DNA of 64,000 nt from JACPVF01 sp964502095 (GTDB lineage Bacteria > Chloroflexota > Anaerolineae > Anaerolineales > Villigracilaceae): the NCBI GenBank assembly GCA_964502095.1, contig CAZCUF010000010.1:62001-126000 (forward strand). The letters are read 5' to 3'. A model generated the notes under the pieces. It was not told the origin of the DNA, searched no databases, and was given only the letters and a program-made list of their open reading frames with translations. Positions 24,279-33,197 of this stretch are shown piece by piece. The position numbers were made by a program, and so were the translations under genes. How positions within the stretch are numbered: the first letter of the stretch is position 1; each line of letters starts with the position of its first letter.

Positions 24279-25721
24279 TCACGGAGTGGGCGTTGGCGTC
24301 TCCTGTGTGGCCGCTTCCAGAGTGGGAGTCCCTGCTGTGGCGGTTGGAACGGGGGTACTTCCCTGCAACAATGAGCTACAGATGGTTTCGCCCGCCGTGA
24401 CGATTCCCGCCACATCCCGGTCGCCGCCATATTGAGCTTGAACCTGGTGGAGAATATCCAGAGCCTCCGGGCAATAATTTTGCTGAGGGCGGCTCAAAGC
24501 GGCCAGCACAGAGCCATAAGTGTAATAATAAACGAGCGTACTGGGGGAAAGCGGCAGTCCATTGACTTGCACCGGCGGGTTTTGCGTGTTGCAGGCAGAT
24601 AAGCCGCGGCCGATACAGGAATCCTCGCCCGAACAACCGCGGATCGCGCACTTCAAAGTTGGGATCGAGCCCTCATAGTTGCGCGATTTGAAATAGATCA
24701 CACCGAGCTGGCCGTAAATATCGGCATTGGCAGGCTCGAATTCCAGGGCCTTTTGAGCATTACGCGCGGCGGCAAAGTATTCACCCTCTTGTGAATAGGT
24801 CTTTGCAATGGACAGATAGGGCGTTGGGTCCTTCACGCCCAGTTGATCGTTGATGGCGGCGGCTTTGGCAAAATATTCCAGCGACTTGTCGAAAAGCTGT
24901 CGCTGAGTTTCCTCGTTGGGGCTTTTGAACCCAAGCGTACGGTAGTTCGCGCCGGCTCGCAGATAAAGGAAGGTCAAATTCGGAGCGAGAGCAATCGCCT
25001 TGTCGTAGGATTGAATCGCCAGGTTGTAATCTCCCAGCGATTCCTCCACATAGGCATTGACGCGATGGACATCCATCAGATTCGGGTTGCGCTCCAGAGC
25101 CTGCTGAATGTTCTGCTGGGCTTGCGTCCATTTTTGTTGATCCACCAAAATCTCGGCGTAGAAAGCCAATGCCAGCGTATTGGTGTTATCGAGTTGGAGC
25201 GCGCGCACTGCTTCCTGCTCGGCCTCGGTCAGGTAACTATCCACCTGTTTTTGATCTACCAGAGTTGGGTTGGCATTCCAATCCAAAACAAAAGCGCGGA
25301 TGGCGTGAACCGTGGAATCATCGGGAGCCAGCTTTTCAGCTTCATTGATCGAATTGAGCGCGTCAGATAGACGGCTGGATTGTTCCGCGTTCGTGATCAG
25401 CAACGCAGACGAATAAGTTTGAATGCGCGCCAACTGTGCCCAGACTTGCGCGTTGGACGGATCCACTTTCACAGCCTGACGGTACGCTTGAATAGCGTCA
25501 TTCAATTGACCCGCGTTGAACTGCGCGTCGCCTTGCAGTGTATAGGAGTTGGCGGTGCGCGTGGGCGTGGGAGTCGCTTGAAAAAGCGGCTTCACATTTC
25601 CAAGTTGTATCTGGCGAATCAACCAAATGCCGCCCAGAATCAAAATCACCCAAAAGAACATGCGATACAAATTGGATTCGGGCCGGCGGCGGAAGATCGG
25701 TCGGCGGACGGGAACGTTCAT
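24279..25721 (-). CDS. Membrane-anchored TPR protein
   Basis: A 480-residue protein. A basic N-terminus is followed by one transmembrane helix (RMFFWVILILGGIWLIRQI), a short TPTPTRT linker, and then tetratricopeptide repeats over about residues 55-340, for example DAIQAYRQAVKVDPSNAQVW and NLAIQSYDKAIALAPNLTFL. A Cys-containing segment (CAIRGCSGEDSCIGRGLSAC) and a Thr/Pro-rich tail end it. TPRs bind other proteins; the partner is unknown. It lies 9 bases after a paralogous TPR gene with the same topology. Confidence 0.85.
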   Translation of the reverse strand: MNVPVRRPIFRRRPESNLYRMFFWVILILGGIWLIRQIQLGNVKPLFQATPTPTRTANSYTLQGDAQFNAGQLNDAIQAYRQAVKVDPSNAQVWAQLARIQTYSSALLITNAEQSSRLSDALNSINEAEKLAPDDSTVHAIRAFVLDWNANPTLVDQKQVDSYLTEAEQEAVRALQLDNTNTLALAFYAEILVDQQKWTQAQQNIQQALERNPNLMDVHRVNAYVEESLGDYNLAIQSYDKAIALAPNLTFLYLRAGANYRTLGFKSPNEETQRQLFDKSLEYFAKAAAINDQLGVKDPTPYLSIAKTYSQEGEYFAAARNAQKALEFEPANADIYGQLGVIYFKSRNYEGSIPTLKCAIRGCSGEDSCIGRGLSACNTQNPPVQVNGLPLSPSTLVYYYTYGSVLAALSRPQQNYCPEALDILHQVQAQYGGDRDVAGIVTAGETICSSLLQGSTPVPTATAGTPTLEAATQETPTPTP

Positions 25722-25730
25722 TGGTTTTCT

Positions 25731-27023
25731 CTAGGGGGTGGGAGGCAGAGTTGGGGTTTCGGTGGGCAGTTCAACGGGCGGCGCGGTGGCGGTCGTCTCG
25801 GATGTGGGAGTCGCAAGCGGCGGGGTGGGAGTCGCATTCAAGTTGTTGCGGCAAATAGTGATGGCCGCGTTGGCATTCGCCACAGCGATCTCGTCCGATG
25901 GGACGCGGTCGGAGATCATTTGCGCGATCTTCAGCGCGTCGCCACAGCGATTGAGACGCGCCAGCGCCAGCGCGTAAGTGAAATAATATTCGGCGACATA
26001 AACATCGTTCGGCACCAGCGGAATCGACTTGATGGCCTGGCCATTATCGGCCTGACCGCCATTGATCGCCAGACTCAGCTGTTCGGCGGCATCCGGCCAT
26101 AAACCCTCGCGATAGTACATCACACCCAAATTGCCGCGCAGGGCGGAATCGGCCGGGCTGTTCTTCACGGACGTTTCGGCGTATTGAGCGGCTTTGCCGT
26201 ATTCACCCACCGTTGCATAGGTGCGCGAGATGTAAAGGTCGGGCAGTGGATCAGCCGGATTCAATGCATCGGCCTTCGTAAACTCCGCGATGGCCTGATC
26301 GTAAATGCCCAGCGCCCGATAGTTGCGTCCGAGCGCCATGTGCAGGTTGGCAATATTCGGGTTGATATTGACCGCCGCCTGATATTCCTGTATGGCTTCA
26401 GTGTAATTGGCGGTCGCTTCCAACACATAGCCGCGGGCGCGATGAGTTTCGAGGCTGTCTGGAGCCAGGGCCTGTGCAACCCGCGACTCTTCGATGGCTG
26501 TGTTGATTCCGTCGAATGTGCCTGTACCGTTCAAATAAGAATCGATCAGGATTTCCACGTAATAAGCGTGAGCCAGCGCATTCTTATCATCGAGGGCCAG
26601 CGCGGTTTTGATCGAGTCGAGCGCATTCGGGTAATCGCCTTGAAAATCCAGCGCCCAGGCGCGCACCGCGTTCGCCATCGAATTATCCTTGTTCAACAGC
26701 AATGCGCTTTCGGCGCTGGTCTGCGCGTCTTTATATTGACCCGCCCACACCTGCACCTGTGCCAACGCGATATACGTCGCGGGGTTATTCGGCTCCACGA
26801 TAATCGCCTGTTGATAGGCATCGATGGACTGGGCCAACTTTCCCTGTTTGAAATAATCCTGCGCCTCGGTAATATAGGATTCGGGCGGGCGCGTGGGGGT
26901 CGGCGTTGGGATAAACGGCGAAGCCTGTGTCGGCAGTACAAAGCGGTTGAAATACGCGCCGCCAAGTATCAGCAGACTAAGCAGGATAATGTTAAACCAA
27001 TTCGGCCGCTTGCGGCGGCGGTT
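25731..27023 (-). CDS. Membrane-anchored TPR protein, paralogue
   Basis: A 430-residue protein laid out like its downstream neighbour: basic N-terminus (MNRRRKRPNW), one transmembrane helix (FNIILLSLLILGGAYF), a Pro/Thr linker, TPRs (SIDAYQQAIIVEPNNPATYI, EAIQEYQAAVNINPNIANLH, QAIAEFTKADALNPADPLPD) and a Pro/Thr-rich tail. The start is uncertain. ATG 27023 matches the paralogue's N-terminus, while ATG 27053 lies 6 bases after a TAATAT box and could be a leaderless start adding ten residues. It is the first gene of a two-gene operon. Confidence 0.82.
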   Translation of the reverse strand, partial: NRRRKRPNWFNIILLSLLILGGAYFNRFVLPTQASPFIPTPTPTRPPESYITEAQDYFKQGKLAQSIDAYQQAIIVEPNNPATYIALAQVQVWAGQYKDAQTSAESALLLNKDNSMANAVRAWALDFQGDYPNALDSIKTALALDDKNALAHAYYVEILIDSYLNGTGTFDGINTAIEESRVAQALAPDSLETHRARGYVLEATANYTEAIQEYQAAVNINPNIANLHMALGRNYRALGIYDQAIAEFTKADALNPADPLPDLYISRTYATVGEYGKAAQYAETSVKNSPADSALRGNLGVMYYREGLWPDAAEQLSLAINGGQADNGQAIKSIPLVPNDVYVAEYYFTYALALARLNRCGDALKIAQMISDRVPSDEIAVANANAAITICRNNLNATPTPPLATPTSETTATAPPVELPTETPTLPPTP

Positions 27024-27126
27024 CATACTCCATTTACTTCCACGTAAATACATGCGGTCATATTACCATTCGCACGTATTGGACGCAAGCCGCGCTCTTT
27101 CAGCTTTTAAGCTGACTCTTATATGC

Positions 27127-27132
27127 TAGAAT
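27127..27132 (+). promoter_or_regulatory. Extended -10 of trmD (possible leaderless start)
   Basis: TG at 27124-27125 followed by TAGAAT, ending 7 bases before the ATG at 27140. Transcription would begin at or next to the start codon. Confidence 0.5.
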
Positions 27133-27139
27133 CAGAAAG

Positions 27140-27871
27140 ATGCAATTCGAGATTTTTACGCTTCTTCCCGAAGTATTCCCGCCGTATCTGGATACCAGCA
27201 TCTTAAAACGCGCCCGCGAACGCGGTCTGATCAACGTCCGCCTGCACAACATCCGCGATTACGCGCACGACCGCCATCACACTACCGACGATACGCCCTA
27301 CGGCGGCGGAGGCGGAATGGTAATGAAACCGGAGCCGCTCTTCGAGGCGGTCGAATCCATTCTTGGACCTCGGCCTGCATGCCCGGTTATCCTGCTGACT
27401 CCACAAGGACGCGTCTTCAACCAAACTGTGGCCCGCGAACTGTCAGCGCACGAACAGATCGCCTTGATCTGTGGCCGCTACGAGGGCGTGGATGAACGTA
27501 TTCGCGAGCGCCTCGTCACCGACCAGATCTCGGTCGGCGATTATGTGCTGACCGGCGGCGAACTGCCCGCCATGCTGGTCATCGATGCGGTTGCGCGCTT
27601 TCTGCCGGATGTGCTCGGCGATCCCGACGGCGCGGCGGACGACTCGCATGCCACCGGCCTATTGGAATATCCGCATTACACGCGGCCGCCGGAGTTTCGC
27701 GGCTGGAACGTGCCGGATGTACTGCTCTCGGGCGATCATGCCAAAATCGAAAAATGGCGCCGCGAACAATCTTTACTGCGAACTTTTCAACAACGCCCCG
27801 ATCTTCTGGAAAAAGCGGATTTGAGCGAGGCGGACAAAAAATTTCTTGAGAAACTGGCAAGCGGAAAGTAA
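27140..27871 (+). CDS. trmD: tRNA (guanine-37-N1)-methyltransferase
   Basis: A 243-residue SPOUT methyltransferase that makes m1G37 in tRNAs. Motifs: MQFEIFTLLPEVFPPYLDTS, DDTPYGGGGGMVMKPEPLFE, ALICGRYEGVDERI and the knot segment ISVGDYVLTGGELPAMLVID. Length is normal for TrmD. It is not next to rimM, rpsP or rplS as in many bacteria; here it heads a run of transporter genes, with the MFS gene 26 bases downstream. Confidence 0.98.
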   Translation: MQFEIFTLLPEVFPPYLDTSILKRARERGLINVRLHNIRDYAHDRHHTTDDTPYGGGGGMVMKPEPLFEAVESILGPRPACPVILLTPQGRVFNQTVARELSAHEQIALICGRYEGVDERIRERLVTDQISVGDYVLTGGELPAMLVIDAVARFLPDVLGDPDGAADDSHATGLLEYPHYTRPPEFRGWNVPDVLLSGDHAKIEKWRREQSLLRTFQQRPDLLEKADLSEADKKFLEKLASGK

Positions 27872-27897
27872 ATCATTTTTGAGTCGAGGAGGATGCA

Positions 27898-29139
27898 ATG
27901 AAATTCAATTACGGTAAGATCTTTTTGCTCGGTTTCGGTTTCTTCGGGGTCAGCGTGATCTGGACGGTATACAATGCCTTCGTACCGCTTTTTCTCGCGA
28001 ACAAATTCAACCTTTCCCCGATTTTCATTGGTTTCTTCATGACGCTCGATAATATCGCGGCGCTCTTCATCCAGCCGCCGGTCGGGGTCTGGTCGGATCG
28101 TCTGCGCACACCGATCGGGCGGCGCATGCCGTTCATCCTGATCGGCGCGCCGATAGGCGCCATCGCTTTTGGTCTGATCCCGATTGCGGCGATCCTGCCT
28201 TTGTTCGTGGCCTGCACCAGCACTTTATTACTAAGCATGGCTTTCTGGCGGACTCCGGTCGTTGCGCTCATGCCCGATATCACGCCCTCGCCGTTTCGTT
28301 CGCAAGCCAATGGCATCATCAACCTGATGGGCGGCGTTGGCACGATCATTGCCTCACTGGTGGGAAGTTCACTTTATGAAGTTAACGTGGCCTTTCCATT
28401 TTGGATGGGATCGGCGCTGGTCGTTCTGGCCGCCGCGCTGGTCTTTATTTTCATCAAAGAACCAAAGAACTACGAGGCGAGCGAAAAAGAACCCGATATG
28501 TTTGCCAGTCTGCGCGAACTATTGGAAGAGGAAGATAAAAGCGGTTTGCGTCTTTTTCTCGCCATCTTCTTTTGGTTTCTTGCTTATACCGGCATCGAAG
28601 CTTTTCTCACTCTATACGCCACGAAATATGTGGGCCTCAGCGCCGGGGACGCGGGACGACTCACCGGTCATCTCGGGTTGTTATTTGTTTTGTTCGCGCT
28701 TCCCATGGGCTTTCTGGGCGGGCGCATCGGAAGACGCGTGACCATCTCAGCAGGCATCGTCTTGATGGGCGCCTTGATCTTCGGCCTGTTCCTGTTAAAA
28801 CCGGAAACACTGGCAACGCTCGTCACCAAACTGCCCCTGCTCGGAAACGTTCACATGATCAGCCTGCTCCTCATGCCGGCAGGCATTGCCTGGGCGATGA
28901 TCAACGTCAACTCCCTGCCCATGGTGGTGGATTTGACCACCGCGGCGCGCCTCGGCACGTTCACCGGGTTGTACTATCTTTTCTCGACGTTTTCGGCCAT
29001 CGTCGGGCCGAACCTCAACGGCCTGCTCGTGCAACTTAGCGGCGACCGCTACAATATCATCATGTTGTTCAGCCCGATCTTCCTTGTAATCGCGCTGATC
29101 CTGATGATCGGCGTGAAGCGCGGCGAAGCTCAAGTTTAG
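27898..29139 (+). CDS. MFS transporter (GPH/SLC45-like)
   Basis: A 413-residue protein with about 12 transmembrane helices. The loop GVWSDRLRTPIGRRMPFI after helix 2 is the major-facilitator signature as seen in the glycoside-pentoside-hexuronide/SLC45-like group. A central cytoplasmic loop carries EPKNYEASEKEPDMFASLRE. The substrate is probably a sugar or nucleoside. It sits between trmD and a BMP-family lipoprotein gene that starts 1 base after its stop, so the three may form one transcript. GAGGAGG precedes the ATG. Confidence 0.88.
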   Translation: MKFNYGKIFLLGFGFFGVSVIWTVYNAFVPLFLANKFNLSPIFIGFFMTLDNIAALFIQPPVGVWSDRLRTPIGRRMPFILIGAPIGAIAFGLIPIAAILPLFVACTSTLLLSMAFWRTPVVALMPDITPSPFRSQANGIINLMGGVGTIIASLVGSSLYEVNVAFPFWMGSALVVLAAALVFIFIKEPKNYEASEKEPDMFASLRELLEEEDKSGLRLFLAIFFWFLAYTGIEAFLTLYATKYVGLSAGDAGRLTGHLGLLFVLFALPMGFLGGRIGRRVTISAGIVLMGALIFGLFLLKPETLATLVTKLPLLGNVHMISLLLMPAGIAWAMINVNSLPMVVDLTTAARLGTFTGLYYLFSTFSAIVGPNLNGLLVQLSGDRYNIIMLFSPIFLVIALILMIGVKRGEAQV

Positions 29140-29140
29140 C

Positions 29141-30157
29141 TTGAAGCAAACACGATTCATTCTCATCCCGCTTTTAGCGATTGCTTCCGCAGTTCTCGCG
29201 GCTTGCGCGTCGACTCCAGATTGCGCCGATCCAAAAATATTTTGTGTGGGGCTTGTGACCGATACGGGCGGTTTGCAGGATCACGGCCTCAATCAATCTG
29301 CCTGGGACGGTATTCAGCGCGCCCTCAACGACAAAACGATCCAACATGCCGCGTTCATCGAATCGGTGGACGCGCGCGATTACGGAAAGAATCTCGAAAC
29401 ATTCGCACAGGACGGGTATGACGTGATCGTTGCCGGCGGCGTTGGCTTGAGCAAAGACACGCTTCAAAGCGCGGACCGTTATCCTGCCGCCGTGTTCATC
29501 GGCCTAGACCAACTCCCGGACTCCGCGCGCCGCGACTTTATTGCGATGACCTTTCCCGAGGATCGTCAGGGTTTTCTGGCGGGCGCAACGGCCGCGCTGA
29601 TGACCAAAACGAATGTGGTCGGCGCGGTGTGCGAGACTTCGAGTCTCGATTCGATACGCCTTACGTGCGAAGGCTTTCAGAACGGCGCGCGATACGTCAA
29701 CTCGAAGACCATTGTTTTGATCAAGTACCGCGATAACGGCAGTAGCGATCTGCTATTCAGAGACTCGAATTGGGGATACGACAGCGCGCTCACGGAGATT
29801 CAACAGGGCGCGGATATTATTTTCGGAGTTGGCGGCGGGACAGGCACAGGCGCGTTGACCGCCGCGGCCGAACAAAAAGTGTACGCGATCGGTTCGGAGC
29901 AGGACCAATTCTACGTCACGCGCGAAGCGGACGACGCATTGATCACATCCATTTATCCGCGCGCCGATTCGGGAGTCTATGAGCTGATCCGTTCGATTCA
30001 AGCCGGTCAATGGCCGGTGGAATATCAGGGTCAAATGACGTTGGCGCCTTTTCATAAGCTGGATGCGCGCGTGCCCGACAGCGTCAAACAAAACCTGTTG
30101 GCTATTTTTGCGGGTCTCGAGCAGGGCGCCATCGAAACGGGAATTCCGCAGAAATAA
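29141..30157 (+). CDS. BMP-family substrate-binding lipoprotein 1
   Basis: A 338-residue lipoprotein with lipobox LAAC, then a BMP/Med-type periplasmic-binding domain (FCVGLVTDTGGLQDHGLNQS, VIVAGGVGL, FPEDRQGFLAGATAALMTK, FGVGGGTGTGALTA). The family binds purine nucleosides or related ligands for ABC import. It starts at TTG one base after the MFS stop, with no good Shine-Dalgarno, so translation probably depends on coupling. It is more divergent than the second BMP protein and is separated from it by a promoter. Confidence 0.87.
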   Translation: MKQTRFILIPLLAIASAVLAACASTPDCADPKIFCVGLVTDTGGLQDHGLNQSAWDGIQRALNDKTIQHAAFIESVDARDYGKNLETFAQDGYDVIVAGGVGLSKDTLQSADRYPAAVFIGLDQLPDSARRDFIAMTFPEDRQGFLAGATAALMTKTNVVGAVCETSSLDSIRLTCEGFQNGARYVNSKTIVLIKYRDNGSSDLLFRDSNWGYDSALTEIQQGADIIFGVGGGTGTGALTAAAEQKVYAIGSEQDQFYVTREADDALITSIYPRADSGVYELIRSIQAGQWPVEYQGQMTLAPFHKLDARVPDSVKQNLLAIFAGLEQGAIETGIPQK

Positions 30158-30183
30158 ATCAAATAAACTCTCATTGTACAGGC

Positions 30184-30212
30184 TTGCACGAAGTGGGGTT
30201 AGGCTTTATACT
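30184..30212 (+). promoter_or_regulatory. Promoter of the BMP/ABC operon
   Basis: TTGCAC (30184-30189), a 17-base spacer and TATACT (30207-30212). The leader would run about 125 bases to the ATG at 30343. Confidence 0.65.
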
Positions 30213-30342
30213 TTGTCTTACAATTGTGGTCCTGCTTTGTTAATATCCAGGCCACAAGGAGGTTGCTTTCTAAAAACACGTCATCCCGTTCCCTTTTGAC
30301 CGAAAAATCCCTTTCAACCTTTTTCACGAGGAGAAGAATTAC

Positions 30343-31467
30343 ATGAAGAAGCTGTACTACATTGTGGCCGTTCTGATGATCGCCTCCATGATCCTCTCGG
30401 CCTGTGGGACTCCGTCCGCGCCCACCACCGTACCCGCCACACAACCCCCGGCCTCAACGGAAGCTCCTACCGCCGTTCCGTTCACTGTTGGCCAGGTGAC
30501 CGACCTCGGTGGCATCGACGACAAGTCCTTCAATGCCACCGCTTACAAGGGCATCACCGATGCAGTGGCTCAGCTTGGCGTACAGGGTAAATACCTGGAA
30601 TCCAAGCAACAATCCGACTACGCCAAGAACATCCAGCAACTTCTGGATGAGAAGACCGATTTGATCGTCACCGTCGGCTTCCTGCTCGGCGTCGATACGG
30701 CCACCGCCGCCAAGGCCAACCCCAACCAGAAGTTCGCCATCGTGGACTATGCCTATCCTGACTGCTTCCCCGGTGCAACGGAAGGCAAGGACTGCGGCTC
30801 TTCCACCGAACTGCCCAATGTGCTCGGCCTGACCTTCGAGACCGACCAGGCCGCGTTCCTGGCTGGCTATGCCGCGGCCGCCATGACCAAGACCGGTAAA
30901 GTTGCCACTTTCGGCGGTTTGAATATCCCGACCGTGACCATCTTCATGAAGGGTTTCCAGTCTGGCGTTGAATATTACAACCAGCAAAAGGGCACCAGCG
31001 TTCAGGTGCTCGGTTGGGATAACGCCAAGAACGACGGCGTATTCGTGGGCAACTTCGACTCAACCGATGATGGCCGCGCAACCGCCGAGTCCTTCATGCA
31101 GGAAGGCGCCGACATCATCATGCCTGTGGCTGGCCCCGTGGGACTCGGTTCTGCCGCAGTCTGCAAAGAAACCGGCAACTGCATGATCATCGGTGTGGAC
31201 ACCGACTGGTACGTTTCCGCTCCCGAGTATCAGGATGTTGAACTGACCAGCGTTGTGAAGAAAATGGACGTAGCCGTGTTCGATGCAATCAAGGCCGCCC
31301 AGGACGGCACCTTCAAGGGTGGCGTATATGTTGGTACGCTCGCCAACAACGGCGTGGACCTGGCTCCTTTCCACAATTTCGCGGACAAGGTTCCGGCCAC
31401 CCTGCAGTCTGAACTCGATCAGATCAAAGCCGGTATCATCAGCGGCGCGATCAAAGTCGGACAGTAA
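30343..31467 (+). CDS. BMP-family substrate-binding lipoprotein 2
   Basis: A 374-residue lipoprotein. The signal peptide ends in LSAC; a Thr/Pro-rich linker leads to the BMP domain (VGQVTDLGGIDDKSFNATAY, VTVGFLLGVDTATAAKANP, FETDQAAFLAGYAAAAMTKT, VDTDWYVSAPEY). It probably delivers a nucleoside to the downstream ABC permease. GAGGAGAAG precedes the ATG. It is followed by a strong stem-loop before the ATPase gene. Confidence 0.94.
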   Translation: MKKLYYIVAVLMIASMILSACGTPSAPTTVPATQPPASTEAPTAVPFTVGQVTDLGGIDDKSFNATAYKGITDAVAQLGVQGKYLESKQQSDYAKNIQQLLDEKTDLIVTVGFLLGVDTATAAKANPNQKFAIVDYAYPDCFPGATEGKDCGSSTELPNVLGLTFETDQAAFLAGYAAAAMTKTGKVATFGGLNIPTVTIFMKGFQSGVEYYNQQKGTSVQVLGWDNAKNDGVFVGNFDSTDDGRATAESFMQEGADIIMPVAGPVGLGSAAVCKETGNCMIIGVDTDWYVSAPEYQDVELTSVVKKMDVAVFDAIKAAQDGTFKGGVYVGTLANNGVDLAPFHNFADKVPATLQSELDQIKAGIISGAIKVGQ

Positions 31468-31486
31468 AAGTTCCATCTACAAAAAG

Positions 31487-31521
31487 GGGAAAGGCCGGGG
31501 GAATCTCCTCCGGCCTTTCCC
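31487..31521 (+). terminator. Stem-loop between binding protein and ABC ATPase genes
   Basis: A 12-bp perfect stem (31487-31498 with 31510-31521) with no T tract after it. It is more likely an mRNA-stabilising or partial-termination structure favouring the binding protein than a full terminator. Confidence 0.6.
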
Positions 31522-31621
31522 TCAAGAAATATTTGCAAGTAGACCGCCGCAGATGAAAAGCCAATGTTCCCGCTTTCCGTCTGCGGCGGCTTGCAAAACA
31601 ACATAGAGCCAGGAGCATACC

Positions 31622-33187
31622 ATGCCTGTATTGGAACTGCGCGGGATCACGAAAGCTTTTCCCGGCGTTTTGGCAAATGACGATATTCACTTAACACTCG
31701 AAAAAGGGGAAATCCATGCGTTGCTGGGGGAAAACGGGGCGGGCAAGACTACATTGATGAACATCCTTTACGGTTTATATGAACCGGACAAAGGCACGAT
31801 CCTGATCAACGATCAGGAAGTGGAAATCGAGGGACCGAACGATGCCATCGAACGCGGCATCGGCATGGTTCATCAACACTTCATGCTGATCCCCGTCATG
31901 ACCGTTACGGAAAATGTGATGCTTGGGAACGAGACCACCCGCGACGGCATTATGCTCGACCGCGCCAAAGTAGCCAAACAAATCCGCGCCATTTCGGATC
32001 AATACGGTCTCGAAGTGGATCCCGATGCCTACGTCAAAGATCTGCCTGTGGGCCTCCAACAGCGCGTTGAAATCATCAAAGTGTTATATCGTCAGGCCGA
32101 TATCTTGATCCTCGACGAGCCCACTGCGGTGCTGACTCCGCAGGAAGTGGAAAAACTGTTCGTCATCCTGCACTCATTGCTGGATGCGGGCAAGTCCATC
32201 ATTTTCATCACGCACAAGCTGAAAGAAGTCATGGAAATCGCGGACCGCATTACGGTTCTGCGCGGCGGACGCGTGGTGGGCACCGCCAAACCGGGCGAAG
32301 TCAATGAACAGAAGCTGGCCGAGATGATGGTGGGCCGCGAAGTAAATCTGGTCGTGATCAAAGAGCCGGCACAACCCAAAGAAGTCGTATTGGAAGTGAA
32401 AGATTTGTTCGTGCGCGATGCGCGCATGAACCTTGCCATCAATGATATTTCTTTCGATGTGCGCGCAGGCGAAGTGCTGGGCATTGCCGGCGTGCAGGGC
32501 AACGGCCAGACTGAACTGGTCTACGCGTTGACCGGCTTGCTATCGGCATCCGGCGGCTCGATCCGCCTGCTTGGCAAGGAAATACAAAATGCCACTCCGC
32601 GCCAAATTCTCGAGCAGGGCGTGGCACATATTCCCGAAGACCGGCAGAAACACGGGTTGGTGCTTTCGTTCCCATTGCAGGACAACCTGGTGTTGTGCAC
32701 CTATTACGAGCCGCCTTTCGCGCACGGCGTGAATATGCAGGATAAAGTCATCGCCAAAAATGGGGTCGAACTGGTGAAGCAGTTCGACGTCCGGACTCCG
32801 AGCGTGTTTGTGCCCGCATCGAATCTATCGGGTGGGAATCAACAGAAAGTGATCGTAGCGCGCGAGTTCTCGCGTCCGATCAAATTGCTGATCGCTTCGC
32901 AACCGACCCGCGGGTTGGACGTCGGTTCGATCGAATATATCCACAGCCGCATCATCGAAAAACGCGACGAGGGCACCGCGGTGCTGGTGGTCTCTTCGGA
33001 GCTGGATGAGATCATCGCGCTTTCGGATCGCATCGCGGTCATGTATCGCGGCCAGATCGTAGCCATTCTTCCCACAGCAGAGACATCGAAGGAACAACTG
33101 GGTCTGTTGATGGCGGGCATGAAACCCGCTGAGGGAACGGCCAGGAAACCCAAAGATAAAGTTACGCGCGTTGAGCGAGTGTTCTAG
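31622..33187 (+). CDS. ABC transporter ATP-binding protein, two ABC domains (nucleoside/sugar type)
   Basis: A 521-residue protein with two ABC modules. The first has Walker A GENGAGKTT, signature LPVGLQQRVEIIK and Walker B ILILDEPTAVLT. The second has a degenerate P-loop (GVQGNGQTE), signature LSGGNQQKVIVAREF and LLIASQPTRGLD in place of DEP. This asymmetry is typical of RbsA/NupA-like importers, where one site hydrolyses ATP. It energises the two downstream permeases. Confidence 0.96.
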   Translation: MPVLELRGITKAFPGVLANDDIHLTLEKGEIHALLGENGAGKTTLMNILYGLYEPDKGTILINDQEVEIEGPNDAIERGIGMVHQHFMLIPVMTVTENVMLGNETTRDGIMLDRAKVAKQIRAISDQYGLEVDPDAYVKDLPVGLQQRVEIIKVLYRQADILILDEPTAVLTPQEVEKLFVILHSLLDAGKSIIFITHKLKEVMEIADRITVLRGGRVVGTAKPGEVNEQKLAEMMVGREVNLVVIKEPAQPKEVVLEVKDLFVRDARMNLAINDISFDVRAGEVLGIAGVQGNGQTELVYALTGLLSASGGSIRLLGKEIQNATPRQILEQGVAHIPEDRQKHGLVLSFPLQDNLVLCTYYEPPFAHGVNMQDKVIAKNGVELVKQFDVRTPSVFVPASNLSGGNQQKVIVAREFSRPIKLLIASQPTRGLDVGSIEYIHSRIIEKRDEGTAVLVVSSELDEIIALSDRIAVMYRGQIVAILPTAETSKEQLGLLMAGMKPAEGTARKPKDKVTRVERVF

Positions 33188-33197
33188 GAGGCCGGCA

